Below are positions 52,046-64,000 of a DNA stretch of 64,000 nt, one piece after another; within the stretch, counting starts at the first letter, position 1, and every line of letters begins with the position of its first letter. Where the stretch lies: assembly GCA_026018925.1 (NCBI GenBank), contig JAKSZU010000018.1, positions 3,070,920 to 3,134,919 of the forward strand. The letters are read 5' to 3'. The notes beneath the pieces are model-generated. The model ran no database searches. It was not told the origin of the DNA and saw nothing but the letters and a program-made list of their open reading frames with translations. The translations under genes were made by a program, and so were the position numbers. Source of the stretch: Tupaia tana (Eukaryota > Chordata > Mammalia > Scandentia > Tupaiidae).

Positions 52046-54183
52046 CTTCCCAGTCCATTTATTCCTCTTCCGTGCATCTCAGCTTCCTCATCTAAAACAT
52101 GAGTTTGAATTAGGTGGCCATTAGGTCCCTGAAGCTCTGAAGCCCAGCCACATGGGAAAGGGACAAACATCAGCTACATCCATAAATAAAAGACAATGAG
52201 GATGACGAGTCCAAGGCGCAGCTTCCAGGAGTGAGCACTGCCTTCTCCGTGGCTCTGGCTCCTTCCACAGAGACTCTGAGGCAGACAGTGAGCCCACCCC
52301 AGCTGCCCTCACAGAGCTGTTGGGTCCCCAGGGTCCTGTGGGACCTCTTTGACCTCCTGAGCCAGTGAGGTCCTTTGCAAACTTCAGGAAAAAGCATTTC
52401 CTTCAAAGGACCGTCCTAGAGATCAAGAGTGACGCTGTTTCCTTCATGAGGGACAGAGGGAAGGGCAGAGAGACAGAGCCAGGCATTTGTGGCTGGGCCT
52501 CCCTGTTCGCGAACCTCCCGCCCAGTCCCCTGGCTAGCTAGGACCACAGGTGTGCCTGCTGTCCCCAGGTTGGCCCGGGACCCACCTCCCACACAGTGGC
52601 ACCACCTTACTGCGTGGGGGCTGGGCCTAAATGACACATGCAGAGCTGCTGGTGCCTGGAGGCCTTGGCCGTGGCAGTTACAGTCTGCAGCTTCCACCCA
52701 GAGGTGTGGGACAGCGCCTCCCACGGGGAGGAACGTGCCGGTGGGCGCAGATGAGGGGCCCGGAGGCTGCCTGCAGCTGCATGGTTCGTGCCACGGAGGG
52801 CAGGTCTTCCTGCAGGCTCTGGGTGCTCGTGGGCACGGCCGCTGGCCAGGGGGTGCCCTGTACCTCCAGAGACAGCTGCAGACACGGCAGCGGGCAGCCC
52901 CGCTGGACTCCAGTGCCACCACACAATGACGCACCATCGACCTGGGCTCCCGTCTGGGGCACAGGGTCCTTCCCAGAGCGGCGGCCCCGGGTCACTGGTA
53001 GCTCCCAGTGGCTGGGTCACTCTGCCGCTTCTAGCCCTTCTCTCACTCCTCACTTCCCCATTGTGGAATCTCACTGAGCTGGCCTCTCGCTTCGGGCTCA
53101 TTTCCAGAAGGAATTAGACTCCCAGTTCTGCAAGTCTCTTTCCTTAAAGTAAATACCGGACCGCCTCTCGGACTCGCCAGGGCCGGCGCTGAGCACCGGG
53201 CAAGCATCGCTCCCGCGAGCTGCCATCGCAGCAGGAGTGCGCCCCTCCACCTCAGGGAACGCGTGTTGTGAAATCAGGGTATAAAGGGATGTTCAGAAAA
53301 TAGCTTCTCCAACTGGGCTTCCTTCCTGTGGCTGACTTCATGTAGACATGTCACAATTGCAGGGGGAAAATGAGAGGTTAAGAAAATACACTTGGATTTG
53401 CTGAAAAAGTTATTTCTTGTGAAAACTTCTCCCTTCCACTTAGGGAGGAAAACAAAACAAGCAGACCCCCCCCTCCCTAAGGGGGCGAAGGTGTGGAGTG
53501 CTCCCTTCAGCAAGGTTCCGAGCCTCAGCCAGCTGCCTCCGCCCAGCCCGGGGTCCTCAGACCACCGCGGGTACACAGCGCTGGCCCTGCGGAGCCGGCC
53601 CCCAGTTCTGTCGGCACGTTCCCCGCGACCTCAACAATCTGGAATGGGCAGGGGTCGCCGGGGGCCACACTGAGGCCACCCTGGAAGCTGCCCTCCCCGC
53701 AGGTCCGGGGCAGCAACGCTCTCCCAGCCGCTGTCTGAGATGCGTTTCACAGTCACTGTGGACGGCTAGTGGGGTCCGTTCCTGACCTGTCCTCACTCAC
53801 CTCTTTGAAGGTGTCCTTCCCTCGCCATGCGTTTCTAGAGCTGCTGTCGAGAGCCCCCCGTGACTGGGCCTCGCAGTCCTCGGGCACACCCTGCCTCACC
53901 GCCTCTCAGACAGTTCTGTCTTTGATGTTCTGCAGTCTCACGGTTTATTGCAGTGGTCTAACTGGGGGTATTTCTATTTCTCCTGCCTTGCACTTCTGAA
54001 CGAAAATGCTGTTTATCAGCAACGCGGGCTTCCCTCCGCAGGGCGTCCCCGCCGTCCCGCTCCTCTCAGCCTGCACCTCCCGAGAGGGTGTGAGCCGGGC
54101 AGGGCCCTCGAAGCTCTCTGCGCCAGCGTCATCCGCCGCGCCTGTCGATCATTCCGGGACTGTCTGTGTGTTTCCTTATGTTT
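52046..54183. other. Mostly unique GC-rich sequence
   Basis: A short MIR-like phrase (AGCTTCCTCATCTAAAACAT) lies near 52080. No exon or RNA is recognised. Confidence 0.45.
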
Positions 54184-54267
54184 TATGAGGTCGTCGGAAA
54201 AGGCATGACGCATTTCTGCATAGAAACACCTAGAAAGACGGGTCGTGCCCTTTCCAATGGCCTCGTA
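54184..54267. mobile_element. Mariner-like MITE, first family, 84 bp
   Basis: TATGAGGTCGTCGGAAAAGG to CCAATGGCCTCGTA, with TA at both ends and inverted termini. Its left end resembles that of 48715. Confidence 0.75.
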
Positions 54268-54612
54268 GTCTCTCCCACGTATCTCGCCACCGAGGCACGC
54301 CTTCTCTTAGCTGCCAGATTGCCCACAGCTGTGTAGACTTCCTAGGGCCTAACTGCATTCGCTGCGTCTACAATCAATTGGGTTACGGCACGGGGATACT
54401 CATCTGCACTAAAGTCCCTGCAGAGTCCTGACAGTCCTACTTTATCTAAACTCTGTGACCGTTCTCATGTTGCAAATGGACCAACTTAATGCAGCTAATA
54501 TTTAGAAGAACAACAGTCAGTTTGCGGAGAACGTAATTTGCTTCAGTTTAGTCCAAACCCATCATATCACAGGTTTAAAAAGCAAGAAAAATTATTAACG
54601 ATCGACATTGCA

Positions 54613-54765
54613 GGGGCCCGCAGGTAGTATGGAGGTTAAGGTGCTGGACTCCCACGTGGCTGACTACAGTTCGAGTCCCAGACCTGGAGGCATGCTTTGT
54701 CCCTCTCCCTCTCTCTCTGTCTCTCTAGTCAAACAGAATAATAGCAAATAAATCTTTTTTTAAAA
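54613..54765 (+). mobile_element. Short-form SINE
   Basis: GGGGCCCGCAGGTAGTATGG start, CTAGTCAAACAGAATAATAG tail. ATTGCAG stands on both sides. Confidence 0.87.
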
Positions 54766-54940
54766 TTCAATATTGCAGATCCCAAATTCAAGTAATGGAA
54801 TAAATGTGAACAATCACCTACTCTAATTGTGTAGGGACCAGTGAGTAAGAACTCAGGGCTATGCCGGGCGTAGTCTGTCCCCAGTCCTTGTCCGACTCCA
54901 GTCCTGTGTGTGACGTGGCCAACGAGGAGCTCCCGTGGAT

Positions 54941-55036
54941 CGCGTGTCGGCGCCCTACCCACTAAAACACACCACGTGCGACCCGGGACCGCGTGTCGGT
55001 GCCCTACCCACTAAAACACACCACGTGCGACCCAGG
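54941..55036. repeat. Tandem duplication, 49-bp unit, two copies
   Basis: CGCGTGTCGGCGCCCTACCC begins at 54941 and, with one change, again at 54990. Both continue ACTAAAACACACCACGTGCG. Confidence 0.93.
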
Positions 55037-55119
55037 ACACAGCTGGCCAAATCCCGACCTAGTCTCGTGACTTACTCAAAGCAGGAACGCTTTGCGAAAA
55101 CTTCCCGGAAGCCTATTTG

Positions 55120-57309
55120 AGTACTTTCAGCACCTGGGAGCGCCTCCTCCCTCTCGTCATTGTCGTGTGTGTGCCAGAGGCGCCCCCAGAGACACACGGA
55201 GAAGAAGCGGGCGAGGCCATCCTGCGGAGGACTGCTGCTGGGGTCCAGGTTCAGGTCTGGCCCCGGGCCTCGCTCATGCCAGCATCTACCCAGAGCACAG
55301 AAGCACAGACCAAGCCACGCCACCGCTTGGTCACCTCTGCCAACTTTCCGCTGGCCGAAGCTGGCATCACAGCGCAAGGGAAGAACTCGACCTTCCCCAC
55401 AGAGAGCTGGCCTTTGCCCTCGGCTCTCGGGAGGCAGCTCTGAGCGCTGGGAACGCCACGCCTCGTGTCTCTGAGAGTGACCCTGCGGGCCCGAGGGGCA
55501 GCCAGACAGTAGCAATTCGACCTACAGAAGGCACTTGGGGTGGCCGGGTGCTTTGGTCAGGCGGCATCAGTCGGCCTCCGGCGGGGCTGCGAGCTGGGGT
55601 CACGTGGCCCTCAGCCGGGATCACACAATTGACCCCGAGGCTGTCACACGTGGATGCTGGGGAAGGGGCACTGTTCCGACTTCAGGACGACTCGGCCCAC
55701 ATAGTCCTTCCCTGGGGCTGGCCCTGCCCCAGAGCCTGTCTCTGCGACAAACCTCCACGAGTCCTACAGCCTCCAGAGTCCCGGGTCCTCGCGAATCATC
55801 GAACCACGGTGTTCTAAAATTCAGACGCACGCCAGCGACCCTGCTGCAGCTCTGGCCTTCCCTAGGACCCAGAATGCTCTCCCCACCCTGCTCACTAGCA
55901 GGCCAGCTCCAGCGTGCGATCTGGTTAGGCCGCCCATGACAGCCAAATCGTGTCAAGTCTGCAACAGTCACCCCGCCCCCGTGAGCCGTCGCAGGAGCCA
56001 GGTCTGCCCGGCACATCCAGACCTGGGTGGCACATGTGGTGGCCCAGGCTGACGATGGACGCTGCAGAGTCAGCCTCGCAGGCGTGCACCCCCACTCAGA
56101 CTCCCGGGTGCAGACTCCGGACCCCGGTCACAAATTCCTCCTTTGACAGATAAAGTGGGCGCTGTCCTAAGGGTAGGTATCCCTTTCACTTTCTGTCGTC
56201 CAGAGACCTTGGGGTGGAACTCGTGAACTTCTTACCTGCTCTGACACACCCAAAGCCCTGTAAGGGCTCACTTTTATACACACACACACAGACATATATC
56301 CACCTCGTGAGGAGAGGCAACACCCCCGGCAGGTTTCCCAATACCAGGACCCCCATCCTCAGCCAGGCCTGGCTCATGGACCGGGGTGTACCTGGTGCAT
56401 TCAGGGAGGGCTCCAGACTTGACCCAAGAACCATCCTGTGCGGGATTCGCCTCGCGTAGCACCACCACCTGGCCTCCGAGGGTGTCATTTATATCTGGCT
56501 TTTATAATCTTGACAGTGCGTGGCCCAGTGTCCCCACAGAAGGGTTCGATTAATTTCTGTGGCAGGCAGGGAAGGCGAGGACAGGGAGACAGAAGAGCAG
56601 CGCTCGGGGAAAGCCACGTGAGACAGCAAGACTGCCATGGCCGTGGCCCGTCTTGCCAAAGCGCAGACGTGATTGTACGAAGAAGGGTACCCAGGCTTTT
56701 TCTCAATTGCAAGTCTGACGGAAAGGCGTTAAAGAAAAAGAAAAATGGGCCGTGGGGCTGTGAGAACTGGGGTCTGGGTGGACGGCCACGGGCCAGGACG
56801 GCCTCAGACTCATGGCTTCCTGCGGCTGAAACACCCCAGGCTGTGACAGAGCTTCGCTGGCTGGGGCAGGAGCCTCGCCTCCTGGCAAAGGCAGTCGGCG
56901 GCCACGGCACCATCAGACCGGATCTGCCCTGGCCTCAGCTGTTCTTGTTTTACCACTATTGACACCAAACGGTACACACCGATGGGTACACCATGGTGTG
57001 AAAACAGACGCTCAGACCAATGGGCAGAGTAGAGCACGCAGGATGAAGTCCACGCGTTTTCAGCACGCGCTGGGCAGGACGGCCTCTGAATCAGCCAGGC
57101 GTCGGCTAAACAGGGGCCGAGACCCCGCCTCTCACCACTGACCGGAACCAGCTCCACGGGCTACGACGGGGTGCAGCCCGCCCCGTGAGACCGCCAGGGC
57201 AGTCGGCGAGGCTCCGTGACATCGGGCAGCGAGGTTTGGGTAAGTTCTCTGGAGCTCAGGCAGCAAAGGCAGAAGTAGACAAGCCGGGTGATGTTGAGCG
57301 GGAAGTCTG
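55120..57309. other. Unique GC-rich intergenic sequence
   Basis: No repeat or exon recognised. A short (CA)n lies near 56279-56290. Confidence 0.45.
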
Positions 57310-57568
57310 CAGAGCTGGCCGGTGGCGCGGTGGTAAAGGCGGCGCAGCCCACACGGCCGACCAGGTGGTTCGAGTCCTAGACTCGGCAACTTGAAAGGCC
57401 CTGGGCGCTTGTGCCTGTGTGCCTAAACTCTCACGAGGAGAAGGGAAGAGAGGGGCTTGTGGCATGATAACCCCTGGGGTGACTTCTCTCGCTCGCTCGC
57501 TCTCTCCTCCCCTCTCTGCCTCTCTCCAGCGAGCACATGTGCTCTAAAACACATTTAAAAAACAAAAC
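57310..57568 (+). mobile_element. Long-form SINE, diverged
   Basis: GAGCTGGCCGGTGGCGCGGT start, GGTTCGAGTCCTAGACTCGG B-box, CGAGCACATGTGCTCTAAAA end. Confidence 0.8.
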
Positions 57569-59490
57569 CCCTCTGCACCGCAGGGGAGAGACTGCCGTGG
57601 GCCTCCTCGCCGGCAGGGCACTGACGACCGGCTTTATCTCACAGGAACGTCCAGCGTCCAGCTAAGGTTGTCCCTGAACGCGTCGGTCACACTGCAGAAT
57701 TACGAAGGGGAGCGTCTTTGAAAGCCTCACCAAGTGGAGGCCGTGAAACCCGCCAGGCACAGAACCCTGGGTCCCATCGGTCTCTCCCTCCCCACATCGG
57801 AGCAGCCCCACATTTGACCTTCGCAAACCCACGGTGGTGTGTAAACAGCCGGAGGCGGACCGGTGCGGAGACGCCCACCCCGCGGGGAGGCTGACTGCGA
57901 ACGCAGGGGGAAGTGGCCGAGGCAACACAGAGGGCACGAGTGTCCCTGGGTCCCAGCCCAGGCGCCTTCCGACAGCTGACACTTCCCATGCCACTCAAGT
58001 AAAAGTGTCCCGAGTGCACTCAAGGGCACTGTGACAGCACTGGAGCAGGGGCAGGAGAGGGCAGGCAGCTTGCTTCGCGGCGGGCACGGGGCTTGGCCGC
58101 CCCCCATGGCAGCCTCGGCAGAGGCAAGAAATGGCTTCGACCCTGACAGCTGCAGGGGTACAGCACGAAGACCAAGCGGTTCAGAAGAGGGCCAGAATCA
58201 TGTAGCCAGGTTGTCCAAGGGGCGCTGGGATTCTGGGAAGGTGCTGGGAAGCCCCGAAATCTCAGAGCCCTGAAGCAGTGTGGCCAGGACGAGGCTGAGG
58301 GGCACGGAGGGACGCAGGGCAGTGCCCCCAGGGAAGAGTTCGCACTGAGGCCCACAGCTGCTGCCCCTGGGAGGGCTGCTTCCAAGGTCGGCCTTGCCTG
58401 GGCTTCGGGAACGTCCCACCATATCCCAGCATGGGATGTCCCAGCCACGGATAAAACCAGATACATTAAAAAAAGCAACACTGAACATTTCATGGGATTT
58501 CCAAAATCAACACGCTCCAAGTGTGAGCAAGTCGGTCAGTGAGAAAGGAGACACTCCGACCCCAGCCAGCCTCTCTGCTTCCAGTTAACCTGCCTCCCAG
58601 AGTGCCGTCGGAGTCCTGGCCCCGGCTGTGCCGGCATTAGGAACCAGGCCCCTCGCGGGCGCCAGCGAGCTAAGGCTGGGCCCAGCCGCCGCTGCACCCT
58701 GGAAGAGAGAGAGCTGGAGGCCACGTGATGACAGAGGCTAGGGCTGAAGTGACGTCTACGAGCCAAGACACCTCCCTCCAGGACAGAGCTCCTCGCCGGA
58801 GCCTTCCAAGGGGCCAGGGCCTGTCCACAGCAGGATCGTGGACTTCTTCAGAACCCTGAGCAAATACGCGGCTGCCAGTTTAAGCCCCAGGGCTTGGCGG
58901 GACTTGGGGACAGCAGCTGCAGGAATCTCATACACGCTCCAGAGCTGTCTCCAGACTCCGGGTCTCCCGAGGAGACTCACCCCACGCAGAACCGGTCAGC
59001 CCCGGAAGCTGGATGGTGCCAGCCCCGGTTCTAGGCCAGCACGTGGTAAGCTGTCAGCCACACCTCCCACAGAGGAGCCTCGGAGGCCCAGCTGCGGCCA
59101 GAGCCGGGCTGGCTTCACTGAGTCTGCCTCCAGGGTACAAGGACAGGTGTGCCCCTGGTCATCTGGGGGTGCAATGGCAGCCGTAGAGACCCAGGCCTGC
59201 TCAGGAAGGAAAAACTGACCACACAACCACCAGCCTCAGCAGGGCCGCACATGTGGGTGAAACTTTTCTAAATTGTGGGTGCTGGAACCTGAAGAAGGCG
59301 TTTGTGCATTTGGTGAAAGAATGTGTTAGAAGTTCGAAGGCAGATGGGAACCTTGCCACCACAGAGCAGACTTTCAAATCACACACACCGGAAGTGCCAG
59401 GAAGCAGAGGCTGGGGCCAGGCCTGGGGCCAGTGGGAGGTGTGGACCGTGGCCAGGGCAGGTCGTGCTCAGCCAGCCCACCGCCAGCCCA
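57569..59490. other. Unique intergenic sequence
   Basis: No repeat, exon or RNA recognised. Confidence 0.45.
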
Positions 59491-59564
59491 GAGGCTGTGG
59501 TGTAAGGACGCGTTACCCGGCAGGCCCGAGGCTGTGGTGTAAGGACGCGTTACCCGGCAGGCCC
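59491..59564. repeat. Tandem duplication, 37-bp unit, two identical copies
   Basis: GAGGCTGTGGTGTAAGGACG begins at 59491 and 59528. The two units are identical by eye and the second runs into GAGGCTCTGC. Confidence 0.95.
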
Positions 59565-62330
59565 GAGGCTCTGCAGCAGCGCGCCTCCCTCCCGGCTTCC
59601 ACACCTTCAGGGAGGATCCGACTCTCCAGCATTAGGAATGTGGAACCCCTAGAAGTAGAGTTACTCCCCAGTATCTTCCAAAGGAAGGGGGAGGAAGTTT
59701 CCAGATTTCAATGTCCCCAGGGGAAGGAAGGAGGCAGAGCGGGGAGAGGGGAGACCCTGAGAGGGTGGTCCAGAGAGAAGGCAAGTAGGACTCCTCCTGG
59801 CCCTCCACCTTACAGAGGGGTGAGTTTCCTGCCCACCAGCACGCAGCTTCACCCTCCATGCCTGCCAGCCCCACACCTCACCATCTGCCTGGAAGCCACA
59901 CTCACACGCCTGTGACCACCCCATTGGGCCACGCCCTGTGGTGGCAGGCACTGGCACGCAGAGCTCCCAGCTGCCAGGCAGCCACAAGGGAGGGACCACA
60001 GAGCCATGGCCAGGCCTCCCAGCTGGGTCGGGCTACCACCACCCCAGCAAGCCTGGGAACACGGGGCTCCATGGGGAACTGAAAACACCAACCAGACCCA
60101 GCTGGAGGGGGTCCCCATTTCCCATGGACTCAGCCCAGGGACAGGATCAAAACCACGCTCCTGTCTGCACCTGTTCCTCGACCATCTCCCTAACACCTGC
60201 ATCCTCGGGTACCCATGCAGCCCTCAAAGGCCCCCCCACATCCCCTTTTCCCACAGAACCTGGGCGAGAGCATCGGAAGGCTCATCCTTTCCCATCTCAC
60301 TGGGACCACAGGCTCAGGGTCCTGAAGGAAGAAGGGCCAGGGCCTTGGGGCCTAGACAGCGGGCTCTCTCCCTGCTCATGGCCCCGGCCCTCCCACGGAG
60401 CTGCCGAGCAGCGCAAAACCAGCTCTGACCCCTCACACCCCACGGACATGCCCGGTCTCGCTGGGGCCCAGTTCCCGAGAGGACCATGAACGACGTTGCG
60501 CCCTCCCCCGAGGCTCAGATCAGTGCCCAGCCTCGCTCTCCACATCAACGTGGCTGTGGACCCGCTCTGCTGTGACATTGCTCACCACCTGTTGGCCAAG
60601 AACGCACCCTGGGAGCCAGGCCAGCACCCAGCAGTCTTCCCTGCTGCCTCCCCAGCTTTGGCTCGTTCATTTTGCCCTCTAACCTCTAGGGACCCACTCC
60701 CATTTCCTGCTGGGGCAAGCCTGAGCCACAGCGTGAGCAGCCCCCTTGGCCAATCTTGGTGGCTTCCAAGTGTGGAGGCAGGAGAGCTGCCGTCCTGCCC
60801 CCACGAGAGCACCCGAGCCCAGGCCCATCACCTGCTGGGTCACCCGCGGCGCTCACAGGCCGGAGCAGTGACACTGTAGGGCCGAGACCTGCAGGGGCTG
60901 GGCAGCTGGGCAGGGAGCCGAACGCAGGCCCCGGGTCCCTGCTCTAAGATGCGGCCCTAACTTACATAACCACTCGGGGCCATTTCCTCATCCGAAACAG
61001 AGGGACCCCGAAGCACAGCCCCTTCTAGAAGTCAAAGCCGTTTTCCCAGGAGGTGCCGGCGAGTGGGCACACCCACACGTCGAGGACACCCTGGAAGTTG
61101 TGGTGCCGTCCGCCGTTCCTGGCACCCACAGCCGATGTGCTTTCTCATAACTCGGCTCCTTCTCCTAAAGGCGGGGCTTTCCTGATCCCCATCTTCAAAG
61201 TGTGACCTCATCACGGATTCTAACACCGCCCACCCCCATCTTCCCCAGGGCGTGGTCTGGGCCGAGGCCGAAGGCATGGCCGTCCTGACCTGCCGCGTGT
61301 CGCTGGGAGGTGGGGCACAAACGTGACGGCCCTCACAGCCGGCAGCCTACCTCCGAGTGCTCCGTCAGGGGCCCTGCGCGCCTCAACCGAGTCGAGTGCA
61401 CGGCCTCACACTCCGTCCCATCCTCCCAAGGAGTCGAAGCCGGGCCCGCGGTCTCCACTGGACAGAGGAGCCACTGCGGCTGTGGGAGGGTGGTGGCAGG
61501 GTCCCTGCCCACATCTGCCAGGCCCCTCACCCTCCGGTGTACCCCACCCCTGGGCCTGGGCTGCCCACACCCTCCCTTCGTGGCCCCCTGCAGTGGCTCT
61601 GCCCGCAGACGGTTCTAAACCTGGTCCCAACATCGAAGCGCCGCATCACGGAGCAGAGGTTCTCTCCTTGTGAGACCCCCCACACGGCCACACTGTGCCC
61701 TGCTCACCAGGAGACGTGGGCATTCAGACTGCAGTCCACAAGAGCACAGAGACACGGCGGCTCCCACAGCACGCAGCCACGCAGCGGCCAGTGCTGCCGC
61801 CTGACCCCTGGCTCACCCAGCCACCGACCGGGTGCCCGTCTGCCACTGTGACTGGTCTCTGTAACCCTCACGCCAAGTTCACACCAGCGGGGGGTGCTGT
61901 GACACTGCCACGTGTGCCTATGACACACCCGCCACAGGCTTCGAGGCACACTTTTGAAACTTCCCTGAGGAGCCTCCGATTACGACTTTCGTGGGGTGGA
62001 GAGTAATCCTCGGGCACGCACACCAGCACCGCCCACCACGCTCCGGGCCCAGTCCCAGTGTGAACATGGGACGTGGCCAGCTCGCGCCAGCCCCCGGAGC
62101 CCGTTCTGTGCACCTCTTCCCAACTGCACATCGGTGACACCGCGCGGACAGTGCGAGGGCAGCCGGGCGGAGGCGGGGTTGCACCCGGTCATGGGCAGAC
62201 CCTGCGCCGTCGGCGTCGGGGCAGGTTGGCAGCACGCCCGGGTGGCAGGAGCCCAGGTAAGTGCAGGGCTGCCTTCCACTCACCTGTGCAGGAGAGGCCG
62301 GACCCCGTGAGCTCCCAGACCCCTCTGGCT
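59565..62330. other. Unique GC-rich intergenic sequence
   Basis: Low in repeats. No exon matching a known family is seen. In mouse an Irf8 enhancer lies about 50 kb upstream of the start; this stretch is at a comparable distance, but no motif cluster lets me place it. Confidence 0.4.
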
Positions 62331-62345
62331 CCTGAACTAATGTTT

Positions 62346-62638
62346 ATTTTTTGTTTTGTTTTGTTTTGTTTTGTTTTGTTTTGTTTTGTTTTTGGAGAGG
62401 TTTTTGCTATAGGGCGCATGCACTCACCAGACAGACAGAGACAGAGAGACAGAAAGCGAGAAATCATCCCCCAGGGGGGATGGTCACGCTGCAATCCCTT
62501 CTCCTCCGTTCTCCTCTCGGGATCTTGGGCATGCACGCACATGCGCCCGGCGTGAGTTTAAGCCACCGGGTCCAGGACGCAAACCGCGGTCGACTACATG
62601 GGAGTCCAGCGACATAGCCATTACGCTAACTGCTGGTC
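62346..62638 (-). mobile_element. Long-form SINE, minus strand, with perfect 15-bp TSD
   Basis: An inverted full-length copy with a (GTTTT)n stretch (the complement of an AAAAC tail) at its left. CCTGAACTAATGTTT is at 62331-62345 and 62639-62653. It is a young insertion. Confidence 0.95.
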
Positions 62639-62653
62639 CCTGAACTAATGTTT

Positions 62654-64000
62654 TACTGCCCAGGAAAACGGAGCTCAGGAGGAGAGCCCAGAATCGCTGC
62701 CAGGTTTCCCTAGAAAATGCCCCTTTTCTCCAAACCACGTCGGCACCCCCTGGGTTCAGGGACAAAGGGTGACCTAGTGGCGTTAAGGGAGGCGTGCCTG
62801 CCAGTGTGTTCTGGCGCGTACTTGTCCTCTGTTACAATTCCCCTCCTTCGAGAACAGCTAGGGGGAGGCAGGCAAGGCGTTTCCACCTCGAAAACCCCAA
62901 ACCCCATCTCGGTACCCAACAAACAGCACCTACCGCTACAAAGGAGGGTCTGGGCCGTGGGTCTCGGGGCTGCGTAGGCCAGGCCCCGCCAGGGAGGCCC
63001 CGTGGGTGGCGTTCATGCACTTGCCCTCCCATCCTGCTCAGGACCTGCCGTTCTCAGAGATGAAGACCCAAGTGCAGACCCCTAGACCCTCAGGGGAACC
63101 CAAAGGCCTACATATTAATCGACCCTGAAAGCCCCGTGTCACAGAGGCCACCACAGACCGTGTGGGAGGCCACGTGATGCACAGGCAGCTTCTCGGCCAG
63201 CAAGAGCTGCACGAGGCCGAAGCTGACGCGCAGTAGCCCAGCGAAGGGCCTGGCCCTCCAGCTGTCCTAGCAGGATGTCACTCGCAGTCAAAGGCCGGGG
63301 TGCTGGGTCAGGGCTGGCCCTGACGGGCACTGCCTGTGGGGGCTGCTGCCAGTCGGCTCCCTTCCCACCGCCCGCAGCTGCGCCGCTGCTCGTGGGCCCT
63401 GCCTGTGAGTCAGAGGGACCACTTCCGGCCTTTGCCTGCAGGTCTCTGCTCGGATCCAATCTCCAGACGGACCTCTGAGTCCAGGCCAAGCTGCCCGGTT
63501 CAAACCCTGTGCTGCCCTTGCCGTCTGTGAGCACGGGTGTTACAGACCTCGCCTGCTTCTGTGTGCTCAGCGGCAAGGCCGGCCCCAGCTGTGCTTGCCT
63601 GCCAGGCCTGGAGGGTTGCGTGAGGTGACACCGAGGGCTCTGGGGACAGCGCCCGCGACAGAGGAACTGCTCACAGCAGGAAAACCAGCGGTCACCACGT
63701 AGGGAGTACAGAGCTGAATTCAGGGCAAGTTGTTTTCCCTCCCTTCCGATTTCTTGGTGACTTCTCTGGCAGACCAGAGGTCCTGGCCCTTACTCCTGGA
63801 GGCACACTGAGGGGCCCGAGGTCACCCACCGCCTGGCCCTCCACCCTGTGCCCACGCCAGTCCTGTCCCTCACCCCTTCTCTGCACGACAGCTTCGTTCT
63901 GCACAGATCCCACCCGGGGGGACAGACACCCCTTCTCCTTCCTCATCCTCCTCACACAGCAGCTCGCCCTCGCTGCCGGCTCGCGCCTCGACTCCAGCCG
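62654..64000. other. Unique intergenic sequence to the right edge
   Basis: GC-rich, no recognised repeat, exon or RNA. The COX4I1 or EMC8 exons expected further along the syntenic block are not seen. Confidence 0.45.

Noticed and set aside
59491-59564. CRISPR-like repeat
   Set aside because: Only two direct copies with no spacers in mammalian DNA; a simple tandem duplication.
15000-64000. Possible exons of the neighbouring genes COX4I1 or EMC8
   Set aside because: No frame matches either protein, and in human they lie farther away than this window extends.

Overview
This is placental-mammal nuclear DNA. It has large introns with GT-AG splice sites, a CpG island, LINE-1 and MaLR LTR remnants, ancient MIR, and about forty copies of a young tRNA-derived SINE. 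The only gene I can support is IRF8 (interferon regulatory factor 8, ICSBP) on the minus strand, cut by the left edge. Exons 2-6 are intact and give codons 1-200 plus one base of codon 201, from a family of about 426 residues. Exon 7 onward, which holds the IRF-association domain, lies beyond base 1. A non-coding first exon ends near 14366 inside a CpG island. That island carries the expected promoter: a CCAAT box, GC boxes and a GAS element, which fits interferon-gamma/STAT1 control.

Layout: 1-2177 partial intron 6; 2178-2225 exon 6; 3257-3362 exon 5; 5135-5223 exon 4; 7905-8088 exon 3; 11699-11873 exon 2; 14366 to about 14440 exon 1; about 14200-15000 CpG island and promoter. From about 15000 to 64000 is IRF8 upstream intergenic DNA in which I find no coding exon. 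In human the next gene in this direction is COX4I1, tens of kilobases away, and it is not reached here. The flank has three textures: GC-rich, repeat-poor DNA (15-20 kb, 33-40 kb, 44-64 kb); an AT-rich block of nested LINE-1, LTR and SINE insertions (21-32 kb); and a second LINE-1 block (40-43.5 kb).

Organism: the dominant SINE comes in a long form of about 265 bp (tRNA-like head, conserved body, pyrimidine stretch, a CCTATAGC box and an A-rich tail) and a short form of about 170 bp (same head, pyrimidine stretch, TCAAATTAAAATAAA-type tail). It is not primate Alu, rodent B1/B2, rabbit C, carnivore, ruminant, afrotherian or xenarthran. My tentative guess is a colugo (Dermoptera, CYN-type SINEs), but I could not run a library search. 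Two weak 7SL/Alu-like fragments are also present.

The main points outside the gene are retroposition histories that can be read from target-site duplications (TSDs): insertions at re-used targets, a SINE that seems to have carried LINE-1 flank to a second site, a small mariner-like MITE cluster, and a perfect 14-bp inverted repeat in IRF8 intron 1. I see no undescribed biological system.
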